From the NCBI RefSeq assembly GCF_030378165.1, contig NZ_CP119766.1:2542001-2606000 (forward strand): a stretch of 64,000 bases of DNA. The letters run 5' to 3'. Under the pieces are notes generated by a model. The model searched no databases. It was not told where the DNA came from and worked only from the letters and a program-made list of their open reading frames with translations. This document shows, one piece after another, positions 52,742-62,428 of this stretch (its first letter is position 1; each line of letters starts with the position of its first letter). The position numbers and the translations under genes are program-made. This DNA is from Flavobacterium panacagri. GTDB taxonomy: Bacteria > Bacteroidota > Bacteroidia > Flavobacteriales > Flavobacteriaceae.

Positions 52742-54223
52742 ATGAAAAACCTAAAGTTCATAATCCTGATATTGCTCTTTCAAGCAAAACTTTTCAGTCA
52801 GGAATCTCCTAAAAGAGAAATGCGTGCAGCGTGGATTTCTACCGTAGACAATATCGACTGGCCATCAAAACCTGGATTGTCTGATAAACAGATGAAAGCT
52901 GAAATGATTTCTATTTTAGATAATTTACGATCTAATAATTTAAACACCGTAATTTTTCAAATCCGCCCAACGGCTGATGCATATTACAAATCAACAAAAG
53001 AACCAGCTTCGCATTGGATAACCGGAACTCAAGGTGTTTCTCCTGGATTTGATCCGTTGCAAATGATGATTGATGAAGCTGGAAAAAGAGGAATGAATGT
53101 TCACGTTTGGCTGAATCCGTATCGTGTACAAAAAGACACTGTAAAAGATGTATTGACTAAATCTCATTTATATTTTAAGAAACCAGAACTATTTTTAACC
53201 TATGGGAAATCAAGATATTTTAATCCGGGTTACAAAGAAACCAGAGATTTTGTGGCTTCTGTAGTAGGCGAGATTGTTCGAAATTATGATATTCAGGCTG
53301 TTCATATGGATGATTATTTTTATCCATATAAAATAGAAGGACAAGAATTTCCAGATGAAAAAGCTTTCGCTAAAGAACCTCGTCAGTTTAAAGACAAAGA
53401 CGATTGGCGAAGAGATAATGTTGATTTAATCATCAAGCAAATCAGAGATACTATTATTGCCAATAAACCAGAAGTTGAATTTGGAATTTCGCCTTTCGGT
53501 GTATGGCGTAATATTGCGAAAGATTCTCAAGGTTCTAATACCAAGGCAGGAGCGACTAATTATGACGATTTATATGCCGACATTTTAAAATGGCAGAAAG
53601 AAAACTGGATCGATTATGTAACACCGCAGTTGTACTGGCATATTGGTTTCGACAGGGCTAATTTTGAAGTTTTGGCAAAATGGTGGGCAGAACATAAATA
53701 TGGTGCAAACGTTTATGTTGGTCATGGCGATTATAAGATTTCAAATACCGCAAAAGAGCCAGAATGGAGAAGTCCAGATCAAATTGTAAAGCAGATAGAG
53801 ATGATTCGCAAAATGCCGTTAATAGACGGTTCGATGCATTTTACAGCAAATTCATTTTTCAAAAAAGGCGATACGTTAAGAAATGCTCTTGTTGAAAAAC
53901 CATATAAATACATTGCCCTAACTCCTGAAGCAAACAGAATTACAAGAATAAAACCAAATGCGCCAACCAATGCGGTAATTGCTAAAAAAGGCGATACAGC
54001 AGTTTTAAGCTGGAAAGCCGAAATGCACGATAAGAAATATGTAATTTATAGATTTCCAAAAGGGAAAATTACAGATTTCTCCAATTCGGCAAATATTTAT
54101 TACGTGACTGCGCTTACAAAATTGGAAGTTCCAAATCCTGATTTAGAGAATTATGTTTATGCTGTTTCAGCTTTAAGTCAGACACAGACAGAAAGTATTC
54201 CAGTAGAATTTACAACAAAATAA
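52742..54223 (+). CDS. GHL10-family glycoside hydrolase, second copy, exported
   Basis: The protein has 493 residues and a signal peptide (FIILILLFQAKLFSQ). It parallels the GHL10 protein at 31717-33285 throughout: REMRAAWISTVDNIDWPS, VIFQIRPTADAYYKS, HVWLNPYRVQ, HMDDYFYPY, EFGISPFGVW and YVTPQLYWHIG. The conserved acidic residues are in the same places. A C-terminal fibronectin-like part ends the protein. Two GHL10 enzymes in one locus suggest two substrates or two steps in glycan cleavage. The next gene starts 10 bp later, so they form an operon. Confidence 0.85.
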   Translation: MKNLKFIILILLFQAKLFSQESPKREMRAAWISTVDNIDWPSKPGLSDKQMKAEMISILDNLRSNNLNTVIFQIRPTADAYYKSTKEPASHWITGTQGVSPGFDPLQMMIDEAGKRGMNVHVWLNPYRVQKDTVKDVLTKSHLYFKKPELFLTYGKSRYFNPGYKETRDFVASVVGEIVRNYDIQAVHMDDYFYPYKIEGQEFPDEKAFAKEPRQFKDKDDWRRDNVDLIIKQIRDTIIANKPEVEFGISPFGVWRNIAKDSQGSNTKAGATNYDDLYADILKWQKENWIDYVTPQLYWHIGFDRANFEVLAKWWAEHKYGANVYVGHGDYKISNTAKEPEWRSPDQIVKQIEMIRKMPLIDGSMHFTANSFFKKGDTLRNALVEKPYKYIALTPEANRITRIKPNAPTNAVIAKKGDTAVLSWKAEMHDKKYVIYRFPKGKITDFSNSANIYYVTALTKLEVPNPDLENYVYAVSALSQTQTESIPVEFTTK

Positions 54224-54233
54224 AAATGTAATA

Positions 54234-55538
54234 ATGGAAAATAGAACATTTAAAATTGTATTCGCTTTTTTGATTTTTTTGGGAATCAGCAGTTATGCGC
54301 AGAAAAATTCCAAAAAATCTTTTGATGTAAAACGAAATGAAGTTTATATCGATTCAATGATGACCAACGCGCTGGAAAAAGGATTCTTTCCTGGAGCTCA
54401 GGTTATGATGGGAAACAAGGATGCTGTTTTTATTTCGAAAAATTATGGTTTTCAGGATTATTCAAAAAAACAAGCTGTAAAAAATGAGGATGTTTACGAT
54501 CTGGCTTCGATGTCTAAAGTTTTAGGTGCAACGTTAGTAACCATGCGTTTGGTGGACGAGGATAAAATAAAATTGACGGACAGAGTAGGCGATGCAGTAC
54601 CTTTTTTTAAAAATACTCCAATTGCAGATTTAACACTTTTTGAATTATTAACACATACTTCAGGATTAAAAGCCAGCATTACTTTTTATCAAAGTCTGCT
54701 TTCAACACCTGATGGAGCCCCGCTTTTGAGTGATAAAAAATCCGCAGAATATCCGGAATTGTTTGATACCATGTATGTAAACAAGAATATAATTTACGAT
54801 GTCAATTATCTTTCGTTTACACCCAAAGAAAATTGGATTCAGGTTTATAAAAATATGTGGCTGAATCCTGAATTTCACAAAACAGTTTATGATCAGATTG
54901 CTAATGCAAATGTTAATCCGCGAGGAAAATATGTGTACAGCGATTTGAATTTACTTTTGGTAAAGGAAATGATCGAAGCCAAAACAGGAAAGAAATTAGA
55001 TCAATTGACTAATGAAATTTACACAGAATTGGGTATTTCTAAAATTGGATACAATCCTTTAAAATGGACATCTATTGAAAATGTAATACCGACAGAATTG
55101 GATAATTTCTTTAGAAAAGACACTATTAGAGGTTATGTTCACGATGAAGCCGCAGCGATTTTTGGAGGTGTTTCAGGAAATGCAGGTTTGTTTGCCAATG
55201 CTCAATCCATTTCTGTTATCTGTCAGATGTTATTAAATGATGGGAAATTTCAAGGGAAACAAATTCTGAAAGCAAAAGTAGTAAAGGAGTTTACGCAATC
55301 GCCTTTAGCAAAAGGGGGCATCTACCGCGGACTTGGTTTTGACAAAAGAAAACCAGATGAATTTTTCAAAGCAGATGATTTTGGTCACACAGGTTTCACA
55401 GGAACTTTTTTCTTTATGAACCCAGACAATAACAGATTTCTCATTGTTCTAACCAATCGCGTAAATCCAACAAGAACCAACAGAATAATGTACAAGGATG
55501 ATTTTATGGCAAAAATCTGGAAGCAGATTAATAAGTAA
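54234..55538 (+). CDS. beta-lactamase-fold serine hydrolase, exported
   Basis: The protein has 434 residues with a signal peptide (IVFAFLIFLGISSYAQ). It matches the class C beta-lactamase/penicillin-binding fold: the Ser-x-x-Lys nucleophile motif in LASMSKVLGA (about 89-92), YSDLNLLLVKEMIE as the Tyr motif, a HTSGLKAS loop, and GHTGFTGTF replacing KTG. Its sequence runs parallel to the C-terminal half of the NagZ fusion at 36300-39299, including RGYVHDEAAAIFGGVSGNAG, so the two are paralogues. It likely acts on muropeptides or esters rather than on antibiotics. It is co-transcribed with the GHL10 gene. Confidence 0.88.
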   Translation: MENRTFKIVFAFLIFLGISSYAQKNSKKSFDVKRNEVYIDSMMTNALEKGFFPGAQVMMGNKDAVFISKNYGFQDYSKKQAVKNEDVYDLASMSKVLGATLVTMRLVDEDKIKLTDRVGDAVPFFKNTPIADLTLFELLTHTSGLKASITFYQSLLSTPDGAPLLSDKKSAEYPELFDTMYVNKNIIYDVNYLSFTPKENWIQVYKNMWLNPEFHKTVYDQIANANVNPRGKYVYSDLNLLLVKEMIEAKTGKKLDQLTNEIYTELGISKIGYNPLKWTSIENVIPTELDNFFRKDTIRGYVHDEAAAIFGGVSGNAGLFANAQSISVICQMLLNDGKFQGKQILKAKVVKEFTQSPLAKGGIYRGLGFDKRKPDEFFKADDFGHTGFTGTFFFMNPDNNRFLIVLTNRVNPTRTNRIMYKDDFMAKIWKQINK

Positions 55539-55549
55539 AAGTTTTTTTT

Positions 55550-55640
55550 GCCACGAATTCACGAATTAATTTGAAAATCTGTACGTGAAAATAATTTTGA
55601 ATTACACCAATTTATTTGAAATAATTCGTGAATTCGTGGC
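55550..55640. repeat. inverted repeat of CACGAATT words
   Basis: GCCACGAATTCACGAATTA at 55550-55568 is exactly inverted at 55622-55640. The words repeat with a period of 8 (CACGAATT CACGAATT). It begins 12 bp after the serine-hydrolase stop codon. The same word appears in direct copies at 60175-60187 and 60233-60245. Confidence 0.7.
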
Positions 55641-55765
55641 GGAAAAACTTTGATTCATACTTTTATTTTAATCACATATAATAGAATATAACTATTGAAA
55701 TTACAGTAATTTTGTAATCTCATCAACAAAAAATAAATCAGTTTTAGACAACAAATTAGAATATA

Positions 55766-58669
55766 ATGTCAAACCAAGAGTTACAGCAGTTATCCGAATC
55801 ATTAGAAGGAACACTTTTATATGATGATCTTCATAAAACACTTTATTCTACCGATGCATCAGTATACAGAATTAGGCCAAATGCTGTTGCATTACCAAAA
55901 ACTACGGCAGACATCAGTAAATTAATTCAATTTGCGTCGAAACACAATATTTCTGTTACGCCAAGAACAGCCGGAACTTCATTGGCAGGTCAGGCAGTTG
56001 GAGACGGATTGGTAATAGATGTTTCGAAACATTTCACTAAAATACTTGGATATGACGAAGCAAAGAAAACCGTTACGGTGCAGCCAGGTGTGATTCGTGA
56101 TGAACTGAATTTATTCTTAAAACCTTATAATGTATTTTTTGCTCCAATCACTTCGACTTCAAACCGAGCTATGATTGGCGGAATGGTGGGGAACAATTCT
56201 TCTGGAACCACTTCGATTCGTTACGGTGTAACGCGTGATAAAATTGTTGAGGTAAAAACGATTTTGAGTGACGGAACAGAAGTAGCTTTTGGCGAACTGA
56301 CTTCTGCTGAATTTATGGAGAAAACGAAAGGAGATACTTTAGAAAATAAAATCTACAAAAGCGTTTACGACGAACTTTCCATAAAAGAAAATCAGGAAGA
56401 AATTATAAGAGAATTTCCAAAACCGGAAATTCACAGAAGAAACACGGGCTACGCTGTTGATATTCTGCTAAAATCAGAATTATTTGGAGGAACTGAACCA
56501 ACTGTAAATCTTGGAAAATTACTTTGCGGAAGTGAAGGAACTTTAGCTTTTACAACCGAAATCACTTTAAAAGTAGATGATTTACCGCCAGCACATAATA
56601 TTATGGTGGTGGCACATTATCATACTATTCAGGAATCATTGGAATCAGTTGTCGTGGCAATGAAACATCATTTGTACACTTGTGAAATGATCGACGACAC
56701 GATTTTAGATTGTACTAAAACGAATCGAGAACACATTAAAAATCGTTTCTTTTTAGTTGGAGAACCAAAAGCGATTATGTTGTTTGAAGTGGCGTCGCAC
56801 AATTTGGAAGATGCAGAAAAACAAGCGAATGCTTTAATTGCAGATTTAGAGAAACACAATTTTGGTTACGCCAGTGTCAAAATTTACGGAGCAGATATTG
56901 ATAAAGCTAACGAACTTAGAAAAGCTGGATTAGGTCTTTTAGGAAGTATTGTTGGAGACGATAAAGCAGCCGATTCTATCGAAGATACAGCAGTTGAATT
57001 AAGTGATTTGCCAGCTTATATTGCAGAGTTCTCAGCTATGATGTTAAGCCACGGACAAGAAGCGATTTATTATGCTCATGCTGGAGCAGGAGAATTACAC
57101 CTTCGTCCTGTTTTGAACTTGAAAAAAACATCTGACTTAAAATTATTCAGAACCATTGCGACGGATGTGGCGCATTTGGTTAAAAAATATAGAGGTTCAT
57201 TAAGTGGCGAACACGGAGACGGAATTGTACGTGGTGAGTTTATTCCGTTTATGATTGGGGATAAAAATTACGAACTACTGAAACGACTTAAATTAGCGTT
57301 CGATCCAAACTCAGTTTTAAATATAGGAAAGATTGTCAATGCTTTGAAAATGGACGAAAATCATCGTGTGATTTCGGGAAGGGTAGAACCAGATATTAAA
57401 ACGTTTCAGGATTTTTCAGATAGTTTAGGAATTTTACGTGCTGCGGAGAAATGCAACGGTTCAGGAGATTGTCGAAAAATGCCGTCGGCAGGAGGAGCAA
57501 TGTGTCCGAGTTATCGAGCAACTAGAAATGAGAAAGAAACCACTCGCGCACGTGCAAACGCTTTAAGAGAATATTTGACGTATTCTGAAAAAGAAAACAA
57601 ATTTGACCAAAAGGAATTATACGAAGTTTTTGAGTTGTGTGTAAGCTGTAAAGCTTGCGCAAGCGAATGTCCAAGTAACGTTGACGTTGCGACTCTAAAA
57701 GCAGAATTTTTATATCAATACCAAAAAGCAAATGGATTCTCAACTCGAAGTAAAATCTTTGCCAACAATGCCAAACTGAATAAAATGGGAAGTTTGTTCC
57801 CGTCAATTACGAATTTTATTTCGAATCAGTCCTTGGTTAAAAAATCAATGGGAATTGCTCCTGAAAGACAGGTGCCGCTTTTAGCGAAAAAGACTTTTAG
57901 AAAATGGCATCAAAATCATAAACCAACAGCTGCAGATTTTCTAAATGGAAGATTGTATTTATTTGTAGATGAATTCACGAATTATTACGACGTAAACATT
58001 GGAATTGATGCTTTCGAATTATTAACCAAATTAGGGTATCAAGTTTTGGTTGTAGATCATGAAGAAAGCGGTAGAACGTATTTGTCAAAAGGTTTTTTAG
58101 AAGAAGCCAAGAAAATTGCCAATCATAATGTAAATGTGTTTAAAGATTTGGTTTTAGCCAATGCACCTTTAATTGGAATTGAACCTTCGGCTATTTTGAC
58201 TTTCAGAGACGAATATCTCCGTTTGGCAGATGATAAAGAAGCTGCGGAAAAATTAGCTCAAAATGCGTTTACAATTGAAGAATTCTTTAAAAAAGAAATC
58301 ATAGACGGAAAGATAACTCCAGATTCATTTTCAGAGGAAACGAAAGAAATTAAAATTCACGGACATTGTCATCAAAAATCTCTAAGTTCTGTTGAAGCTA
58401 CTTTTGCCATGCTGAATTTACCTAAAAATAATACAGTTACTATTTACAATTCAGGTTGCTGCGGAATGGCAGGTTCATTTGGATACGAAAAAGAGCACTA
58501 CAAAGTGAGTATGCAGATGGGAGAAGATACTTTATTCCCGAAAGTGAGAAACACTGCAGAAAATGTAAAAATTGCCGCTGCAGGAACCAGTTGTCGTCAT
58601 CAAATTTATGATGGAACAAAACGTGAAGCACAGCATCCGGTTAGTATTTTGAGAGATTGCTTGAAGTAG
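55766..58669 (+). CDS. FAD-linked 2-hydroxyacid dehydrogenase fused to Fe-S subunit (YdiJ/GlcD-GlcF-like)
   Basis: The protein has 967 residues. Residues 1-540 form a GlcD-like part: the FAD-binding region SVTPRTAGTSLAGQAVGDGL and MIGGMVGNNSSGTTSIRYG, then the C-terminal oxidase domain with SGEHGDGIVRGEF. Residues 560-680 carry ferredoxin-type motifs: CNGSGDCRKMPSAGGAMCPSY and CVSCKACASECPSNVDV. Residues 700-967 hold the CCG heterodisulfide-like domain with GHCHQKS and NSGCCGMAGSFGYE. This is the single-chain layout of YdiJ-type D-2-hydroxyglutarate or D-lactate dehydrogenases, which feed electrons to the respiratory chain. D-lactate would fit, since MurQ releases it from MurNAc-6-P, but that link is inference. 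Confidence 0.9.
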   Translation: MSNQELQQLSESLEGTLLYDDLHKTLYSTDASVYRIRPNAVALPKTTADISKLIQFASKHNISVTPRTAGTSLAGQAVGDGLVIDVSKHFTKILGYDEAKKTVTVQPGVIRDELNLFLKPYNVFFAPITSTSNRAMIGGMVGNNSSGTTSIRYGVTRDKIVEVKTILSDGTEVAFGELTSAEFMEKTKGDTLENKIYKSVYDELSIKENQEEIIREFPKPEIHRRNTGYAVDILLKSELFGGTEPTVNLGKLLCGSEGTLAFTTEITLKVDDLPPAHNIMVVAHYHTIQESLESVVVAMKHHLYTCEMIDDTILDCTKTNREHIKNRFFLVGEPKAIMLFEVASHNLEDAEKQANALIADLEKHNFGYASVKIYGADIDKANELRKAGLGLLGSIVGDDKAADSIEDTAVELSDLPAYIAEFSAMMLSHGQEAIYYAHAGAGELHLRPVLNLKKTSDLKLFRTIATDVAHLVKKYRGSLSGEHGDGIVRGEFIPFMIGDKNYELLKRLKLAFDPNSVLNIGKIVNALKMDENHRVISGRVEPDIKTFQDFSDSLGILRAAEKCNGSGDCRKMPSAGGAMCPSYRATRNEKETTRARANALREYLTYSEKENKFDQKELYEVFELCVSCKACASECPSNVDVATLKAEFLYQYQKANGFSTRSKIFANNAKLNKMGSLFPSITNFISNQSLVKKSMGIAPERQVPLLAKKTFRKWHQNHKPTAADFLNGRLYLFVDEFTNYYDVNIGIDAFELLTKLGYQVLVVDHEESGRTYLSKGFLEEAKKIANHNVNVFKDLVLANAPLIGIEPSAILTFRDEYLRLADDKEAAEKLAQNAFTIEEFFKKEIIDGKITPDSFSEETKEIKIHGHCHQKSLSSVEATFAMLNLPKNNTVTIYNSGCCGMAGSFGYEKEHYKVSMQMGEDTLFPKVRNTAENVKIAAAGTSCRHQIYDGTKREAQHPVSILRDCLK

Positions 58670-58720
58670 ATTTAACTGGAAAGAGCGCTAAGAATTACGA
58701 GAAAAGGACGCAAAGTTTTT

Positions 58721-58798
58721 CTCTCGCAGATTTGGCAGATTGAGCAGATTTATTTTTGTATAATCAAAAATCCGCGGAATCTGCCAAATCTGCGAGAG
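58721..58798. repeat. perfect 21-bp inverted repeat of GCAGATTT words
   Basis: CTCTCGCAGATTTGGCAGATT at 58721-58741 is exactly inverted at 58778-58798. It lies between the convergent dehydrogenase and Gfo/Idh/MocA genes and probably serves as a two-way 3' end. Similar but shorter arms occur at 63671-63687 and 63744-63760. Confidence 0.7.
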
Positions 58799-58809
58799 AA
58801 ATATAACTA

Positions 58810-59967
58810 TTACAAACTTATTTTTTTGCCTGTTTCAGCAGCTTTATAAATTGCATTAATAATCCTAACATCTTTGATGCCTTCTTCGCCAGTAATATGA
58901 TTTGGAAGTTTTTTATTGGCTAAAATAACTTTACAAATTTCATCCATTTGGGTTTGCTGTTGGTTGATAACGGGGAAATTAAATGGTTTTCCATCAGATC
59001 TTTTCCCTATAAAAGGGCCATAGCTCACAGCAGGACTCATCTCGAAGAAACCTTCATCTGCAGCAGCGTAAAATCTATCAATGCCAAAGCCACAAGAACT
59101 GCTGCAATTCGCAACAGCACCGCTTGGGAATTCCATTTGCCAAGTGATATTTTCCTCAACTTGAGAAAACATATTTTTATTATTGACATGTCCAAATTGT
59201 GCCGTAACTGAAATTGGTTCTTCGCCTAAGACATAACGCGAAACCTGAATGCAATAAATTCCTAAATTAATCAAACAACCGCCTCCAGCCCATTTTTTAG
59301 TCAGTCTCCATTCGTTACGGGCATTTAAATCGACTGGTTTATTTATGTCACGAACATCATAGGTACTATAGCCCAGTCCAGTTTCTATGTAACGAACCTG
59401 TCCCATAACCTTTTCTTGTCCCAATCGTTTTATCTCTAAATGATTTGGTTCATAATGCAAACGATATCCCATTGCTAATTGCACATTATTATCATTGCAA
59501 ACTTTAATCATTTCTTCACAATCTTCGGCTGTAATTGCCATTGGTTTTTCAACAATAACATGTTTTCCAGCCTTTGCTGCACGAACAGTAAATTCTTTAT
59601 GCAATGCATTTGGAGTTACAACATAGACTAAGTCAATGTCTTTGTTTTTGACAATTGAGTCAAAATTTTCATAATTGTAAATATTTTTTTCAGGAATATT
59701 GTATTTCTTCTTCCATGTTTCAGCTTTAGCGGGAGTTCCAGTAACAATTCCGGCAAGTTGACAATATTCAGAAACCTGAAGTCCCTCAGCCAGTAAAGAA
59801 GCATAGTTTCCTAAACCGCATAAAGCAATATTTAATTTTTTTCCAGTGTAAGGCACATGAGTTTTTTCTGTTTCAGTCATAAAAGAAGGAAGTGTGGTCA
59901 TTACTACCGAAGCGCCAACACCCAGACCAAATATGTTTACAAAAGAACGTCGTGAAATTTTTTCCAT
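58810..59967 (-). CDS. Gfo/Idh/MocA-family oxidoreductase with Tat signal
   Basis: The protein has 385 residues. It begins KISRRSFVNIFGLGVGASVV, a twin-arginine signal, so it is exported folded with its cofactor. The NAD(P)-binding Rossmann part follows (NIALCGLGNYASLLAEGL, VTPNALHKEFTVRAAKAGKH, VEKPMAI with the conserved Lys), then the C-terminal substrate domain (LTKKWAGGGCLINLGIYCIQ). Tat-exported members include glucose-fructose oxidoreductase; the substrate here is unknown. The gene converges with the YdiJ-like gene. Confidence 0.85.
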   Translation of the reverse strand: MEKISRRSFVNIFGLGVGASVVMTTLPSFMTETEKTHVPYTGKKLNIALCGLGNYASLLAEGLQVSEYCQLAGIVTGTPAKAETWKKKYNIPEKNIYNYENFDSIVKNKDIDLVYVVTPNALHKEFTVRAAKAGKHVIVEKPMAITAEDCEEMIKVCNDNNVQLAMGYRLHYEPNHLEIKRLGQEKVMGQVRYIETGLGYSTYDVRDINKPVDLNARNEWRLTKKWAGGGCLINLGIYCIQVSRYVLGEEPISVTAQFGHVNNKNMFSQVEENITWQMEFPSGAVANCSSSCGFGIDRFYAAADEGFFEMSPAVSYGPFIGKRSDGKPFNFPVINQQQTQMDEICKVILANKKLPNHITGEEGIKDVRIINAIYKAAETGKKISL

Positions 59968-60352
59968 AAAATGATTCTTTAAAATTAAATACTACTTAAT
60001 TAGTAAGCTCATTTTGAGAAATGTTACATTTGTTATTAATTTAACCGCAAAGGCGCTAAGAATTACGCAAAGTTCACAAAGAATTTTTTAGCCACAGAAT
60101 TTATGGGTTAAATAGGTTAAAAAAATCGGTATTAATTTGTGAAATCAGAGGCAATAATTAATTAGAGAAAATTCGTGAATTCGTGGCCAAAAACCTTTTC
60201 GCTTATCGTCTTTGTGGCAGAAAAAATAATTTGTGAATTCGTGGCAGAAAAAAATCACGTTTCATAAATTTGATTTACCGATAAAATTTGCATTATTTGC
60301 AAAATAAAACAAAAACGACTGAATTAAATTAATTTATAACAGCAAAACATAT
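59968..60352. other. repeat-rich intergenic region before the APC permease
   Basis: GTGAATTCGTGGC occurs twice in the same direction (60175-60187 and 60233-60245), and an imperfect inverse (AGCCACAGAATTTATGGG) lies near 60090. GTTCACAAAG and CGCAAAG words lie near 60050-60080. The 100 bp before the permease include TTTGCATTATTTGCAAAATA, which overlaps a candidate promoter, but no exact TAnnTTTG box stands out. No gene is present. Confidence 0.45.
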
Positions 60353-62287
60353 ATGGCATTTTCAAGTTTATTCCGAAAGAAAACAGTGCAAGATATTCTG
60401 AAGCAGGTTGCACAGAACGAAACAGACGGTCATAATGCATTAGGAAAACATTTGACTACAAGAGATTTAACAGCTTTCGGAATAGCGGCTATTGTTGGAG
60501 CAGGAATTTTTAGTACAATTGGAAAAGCCAGTGCAGATGGTGGCCCAGCGGTAATCTTTTTATTCTTATTTACGGCTTTAGCATGTAGTTTTGCCGCTTT
60601 CGCTTATGCCGAATTTGCGTCCATGGTACCCGTTTCAGGAAGTGCCTATACCTATTCGTATGTAGCTTTTGGAGAATTAATTGCCTGGATCATTGGTTGG
60701 GCATTAATTATGGAATATGCCGTCGGAAATATAACCGTTGCCATATCGTGGAGTGATTATTTTACAGGATTACTCCAAAGTGGTGGTATTCATTTACCGC
60801 AATGGATTCAGATGGACTACCTAACGGCTTCAAACGGATTTAATGATGCCGAAGCTTTAATGCGAGGCGGAAAATCATTCGGAAATTTAAGCACAGCTTT
60901 ACAACAGGCACACACAGCCTGGACAACAGCACCAACAATTGGATCTTTCCATTTTGTAACCGATTTGCCAGCTTTGTTTATCATTATCTTGATTACAGCT
61001 TTGGTGTATAGAGGAATGAAAGAATCTCGTAACGCCAGTAACTTAATGGTTGTAGTAAAACTTTGTGTGGTACTTTTGGTAATCGCAGTGGGAATATTTT
61101 ATGTAGATACAGCAAATTGGGATCCGTTTGCGCCAAATGGAGTTGGAGGAGTTTTAAAAGGAGTTTCTGCCGTTTTCTTTGCTTATATTGGTTTTGACGC
61201 GATTTCAACCACTGCCGAAGAATGTAAAAATCCACAGCGTGATTTACCACGCGGAATGATGTGGGCGATTATCATTTGTACAATACTTTATATTGCCATT
61301 GCTTTAGTTTTAACAGGAATGGTAAAATATCACGAATTAAATGTTGGAGATCCTCTAGCATTCGTTTTCGATAAATTAGACTTAAAATGGATGTCAGGAA
61401 TTATTGCGGTAAGTGCAGTAGTGGCAATGGCGAGCGTTTTATTGGTTTTCCAAATGGGACAGCCTCGTATCTGGATGAGCATGAGTCGTGATGGTTTACT
61501 GCCAAAGAAATTTTCTACCGTTCATCCAAAATTCAAAACACCATCTTTTGCAACTATTGTTACAGGTTTTGTAGTGGCAGTTCCAGCATTATTCTTAAAC
61601 TTAACAATGGTAACGGATTTATGCAGTATCGGAACTTTATTTGCCTTTGTATTAGTTTGTGCAGGAGTTTTGGTTTTACAAAACAAACCTGAAATTCCGA
61701 GAGGGAAATTCAAAACGCCTTATGTCAATTCAAAATTCATTTTGCCAGTTTTAATGATTGCAGGCTTGTATTATGCTTTTGCTTTCAACAACAAAGCAAC
61801 AATGGCGTTTATCAATAATGAACCACAGATTTATGATGCGACTTCGATTGTAACCTCTTTAGATAAATCAGAATCTGAGAAAGTTTTCAAATATTTAGAA
61901 AGCATCGAAGTAAATAATAAAACGGCTGAAACATCAGATTTAGAGCATTTATTAGGACAATATCAAGATGACGAAACTAAATATGCTGAAGTTGTAAAAG
62001 GATTGCCAATTGCGGACTCTGCGAAATATGAATCAGGTTTTAGCTTATTCAAACACAAGATTCCAATGTGGATTTTCTTATTTGTTTTGGTTGGATTAGC
62101 GGTTTGGGCATTCAGAAAAAATCTGTCTTTGATTCCGCTTTTGGGCTTAATATGCTGTTTGTACATGATGGCTGAATTAAGTGTATGGAACTGGATTTAT
62201 TTTACAGTTTGGTTAATAATCGGATTGCTGATTTATTTTGGCTACAGCCGAAAAAACAGTAAACTGAATACTGAAAATATAGTTTAA
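60353..62287 (+). CDS. APC-superfamily amino acid permease
   Basis: The protein has 644 residues with 12 to 14 membrane helices. The amino acid-binding first helix motif FGIAAIVGAGIFSTIGKAS (about 42-60) is typical of cationic amino acid and YfnA-like APC permeases, as is AYIGFDAISTTAEECKNPQRDLPRG (positions about 280-303). Two soluble inserts stand out: about 145-190 after the third helix pair, and about 485-545 (ATSIVTSLDKSESEKVFKYL…), which explain its length over the usual 450-500. Substrate is not readable. A hairpin terminator follows its stop. Confidence 0.88.
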   Translation: MAFSSLFRKKTVQDILKQVAQNETDGHNALGKHLTTRDLTAFGIAAIVGAGIFSTIGKASADGGPAVIFLFLFTALACSFAAFAYAEFASMVPVSGSAYTYSYVAFGELIAWIIGWALIMEYAVGNITVAISWSDYFTGLLQSGGIHLPQWIQMDYLTASNGFNDAEALMRGGKSFGNLSTALQQAHTAWTTAPTIGSFHFVTDLPALFIIILITALVYRGMKESRNASNLMVVVKLCVVLLVIAVGIFYVDTANWDPFAPNGVGGVLKGVSAVFFAYIGFDAISTTAEECKNPQRDLPRGMMWAIIICTILYIAIALVLTGMVKYHELNVGDPLAFVFDKLDLKWMSGIIAVSAVVAMASVLLVFQMGQPRIWMSMSRDGLLPKKFSTVHPKFKTPSFATIVTGFVVAVPALFLNLTMVTDLCSIGTLFAFVLVCAGVLVLQNKPEIPRGKFKTPYVNSKFILPVLMIAGLYYAFAFNNKATMAFINNEPQIYDATSIVTSLDKSESEKVFKYLESIEVNNKTAETSDLEHLLGQYQDDETKYAEVVKGLPIADSAKYESGFSLFKHKIPMWIFLFVLVGLAVWAFRKNLSLIPLLGLICCLYMMAELSVWNWIYFTVWLIIGLLIYFGYSRKNSKLNTENIV

Positions 62288-62305
62288 AAAGTAAAATTTT
62301 TATAG

Positions 62306-62341
62306 AAAAGCCGTTCTAAGTACTTCAGAACGGCTTTTTGT
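62306..62341 (+). terminator. intrinsic terminator after the permease gene
   Basis: AAAAGCCGTTCT pairs with AGAACGGCTTTT around the loop AAGTACTTC, followed by a run of T with single G interruptions. The stem can act in either direction. The same AAGCCGTT stem is used at 63534-63567. Confidence 0.85.
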
Positions 62342-62428
62342 TTTTTGTATATTTTTGTAGAAATATTCTTATTTTTTAAAAGTTTTTTTATTAGGTTTGT
62401 TTTTTGTGAATTTTAATTTTTTTTAGAT

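Noticed and set aside
54234..55538. Antibiotic-resistance beta-lactamase
   Set aside because: The KTG motif is replaced by HTG, the protein is paralogous to a muropeptide-enzyme fusion and it lies in a wall-recycling locus, so a role in resistance is not supported.
57522..57806. Antisense frame in the Fe-S region of the YdiJ-like gene
   Set aside because: The sense strand encodes intact Cys motifs, so the antisense frame is a shadow.
60290..60320. Third DeoR-type decamer site before the APC permease
   Set aside because: TTTGCATTATTTGCAAAATA shares letters with the decamers but lacks the two-word direct repeat with a period of 10.
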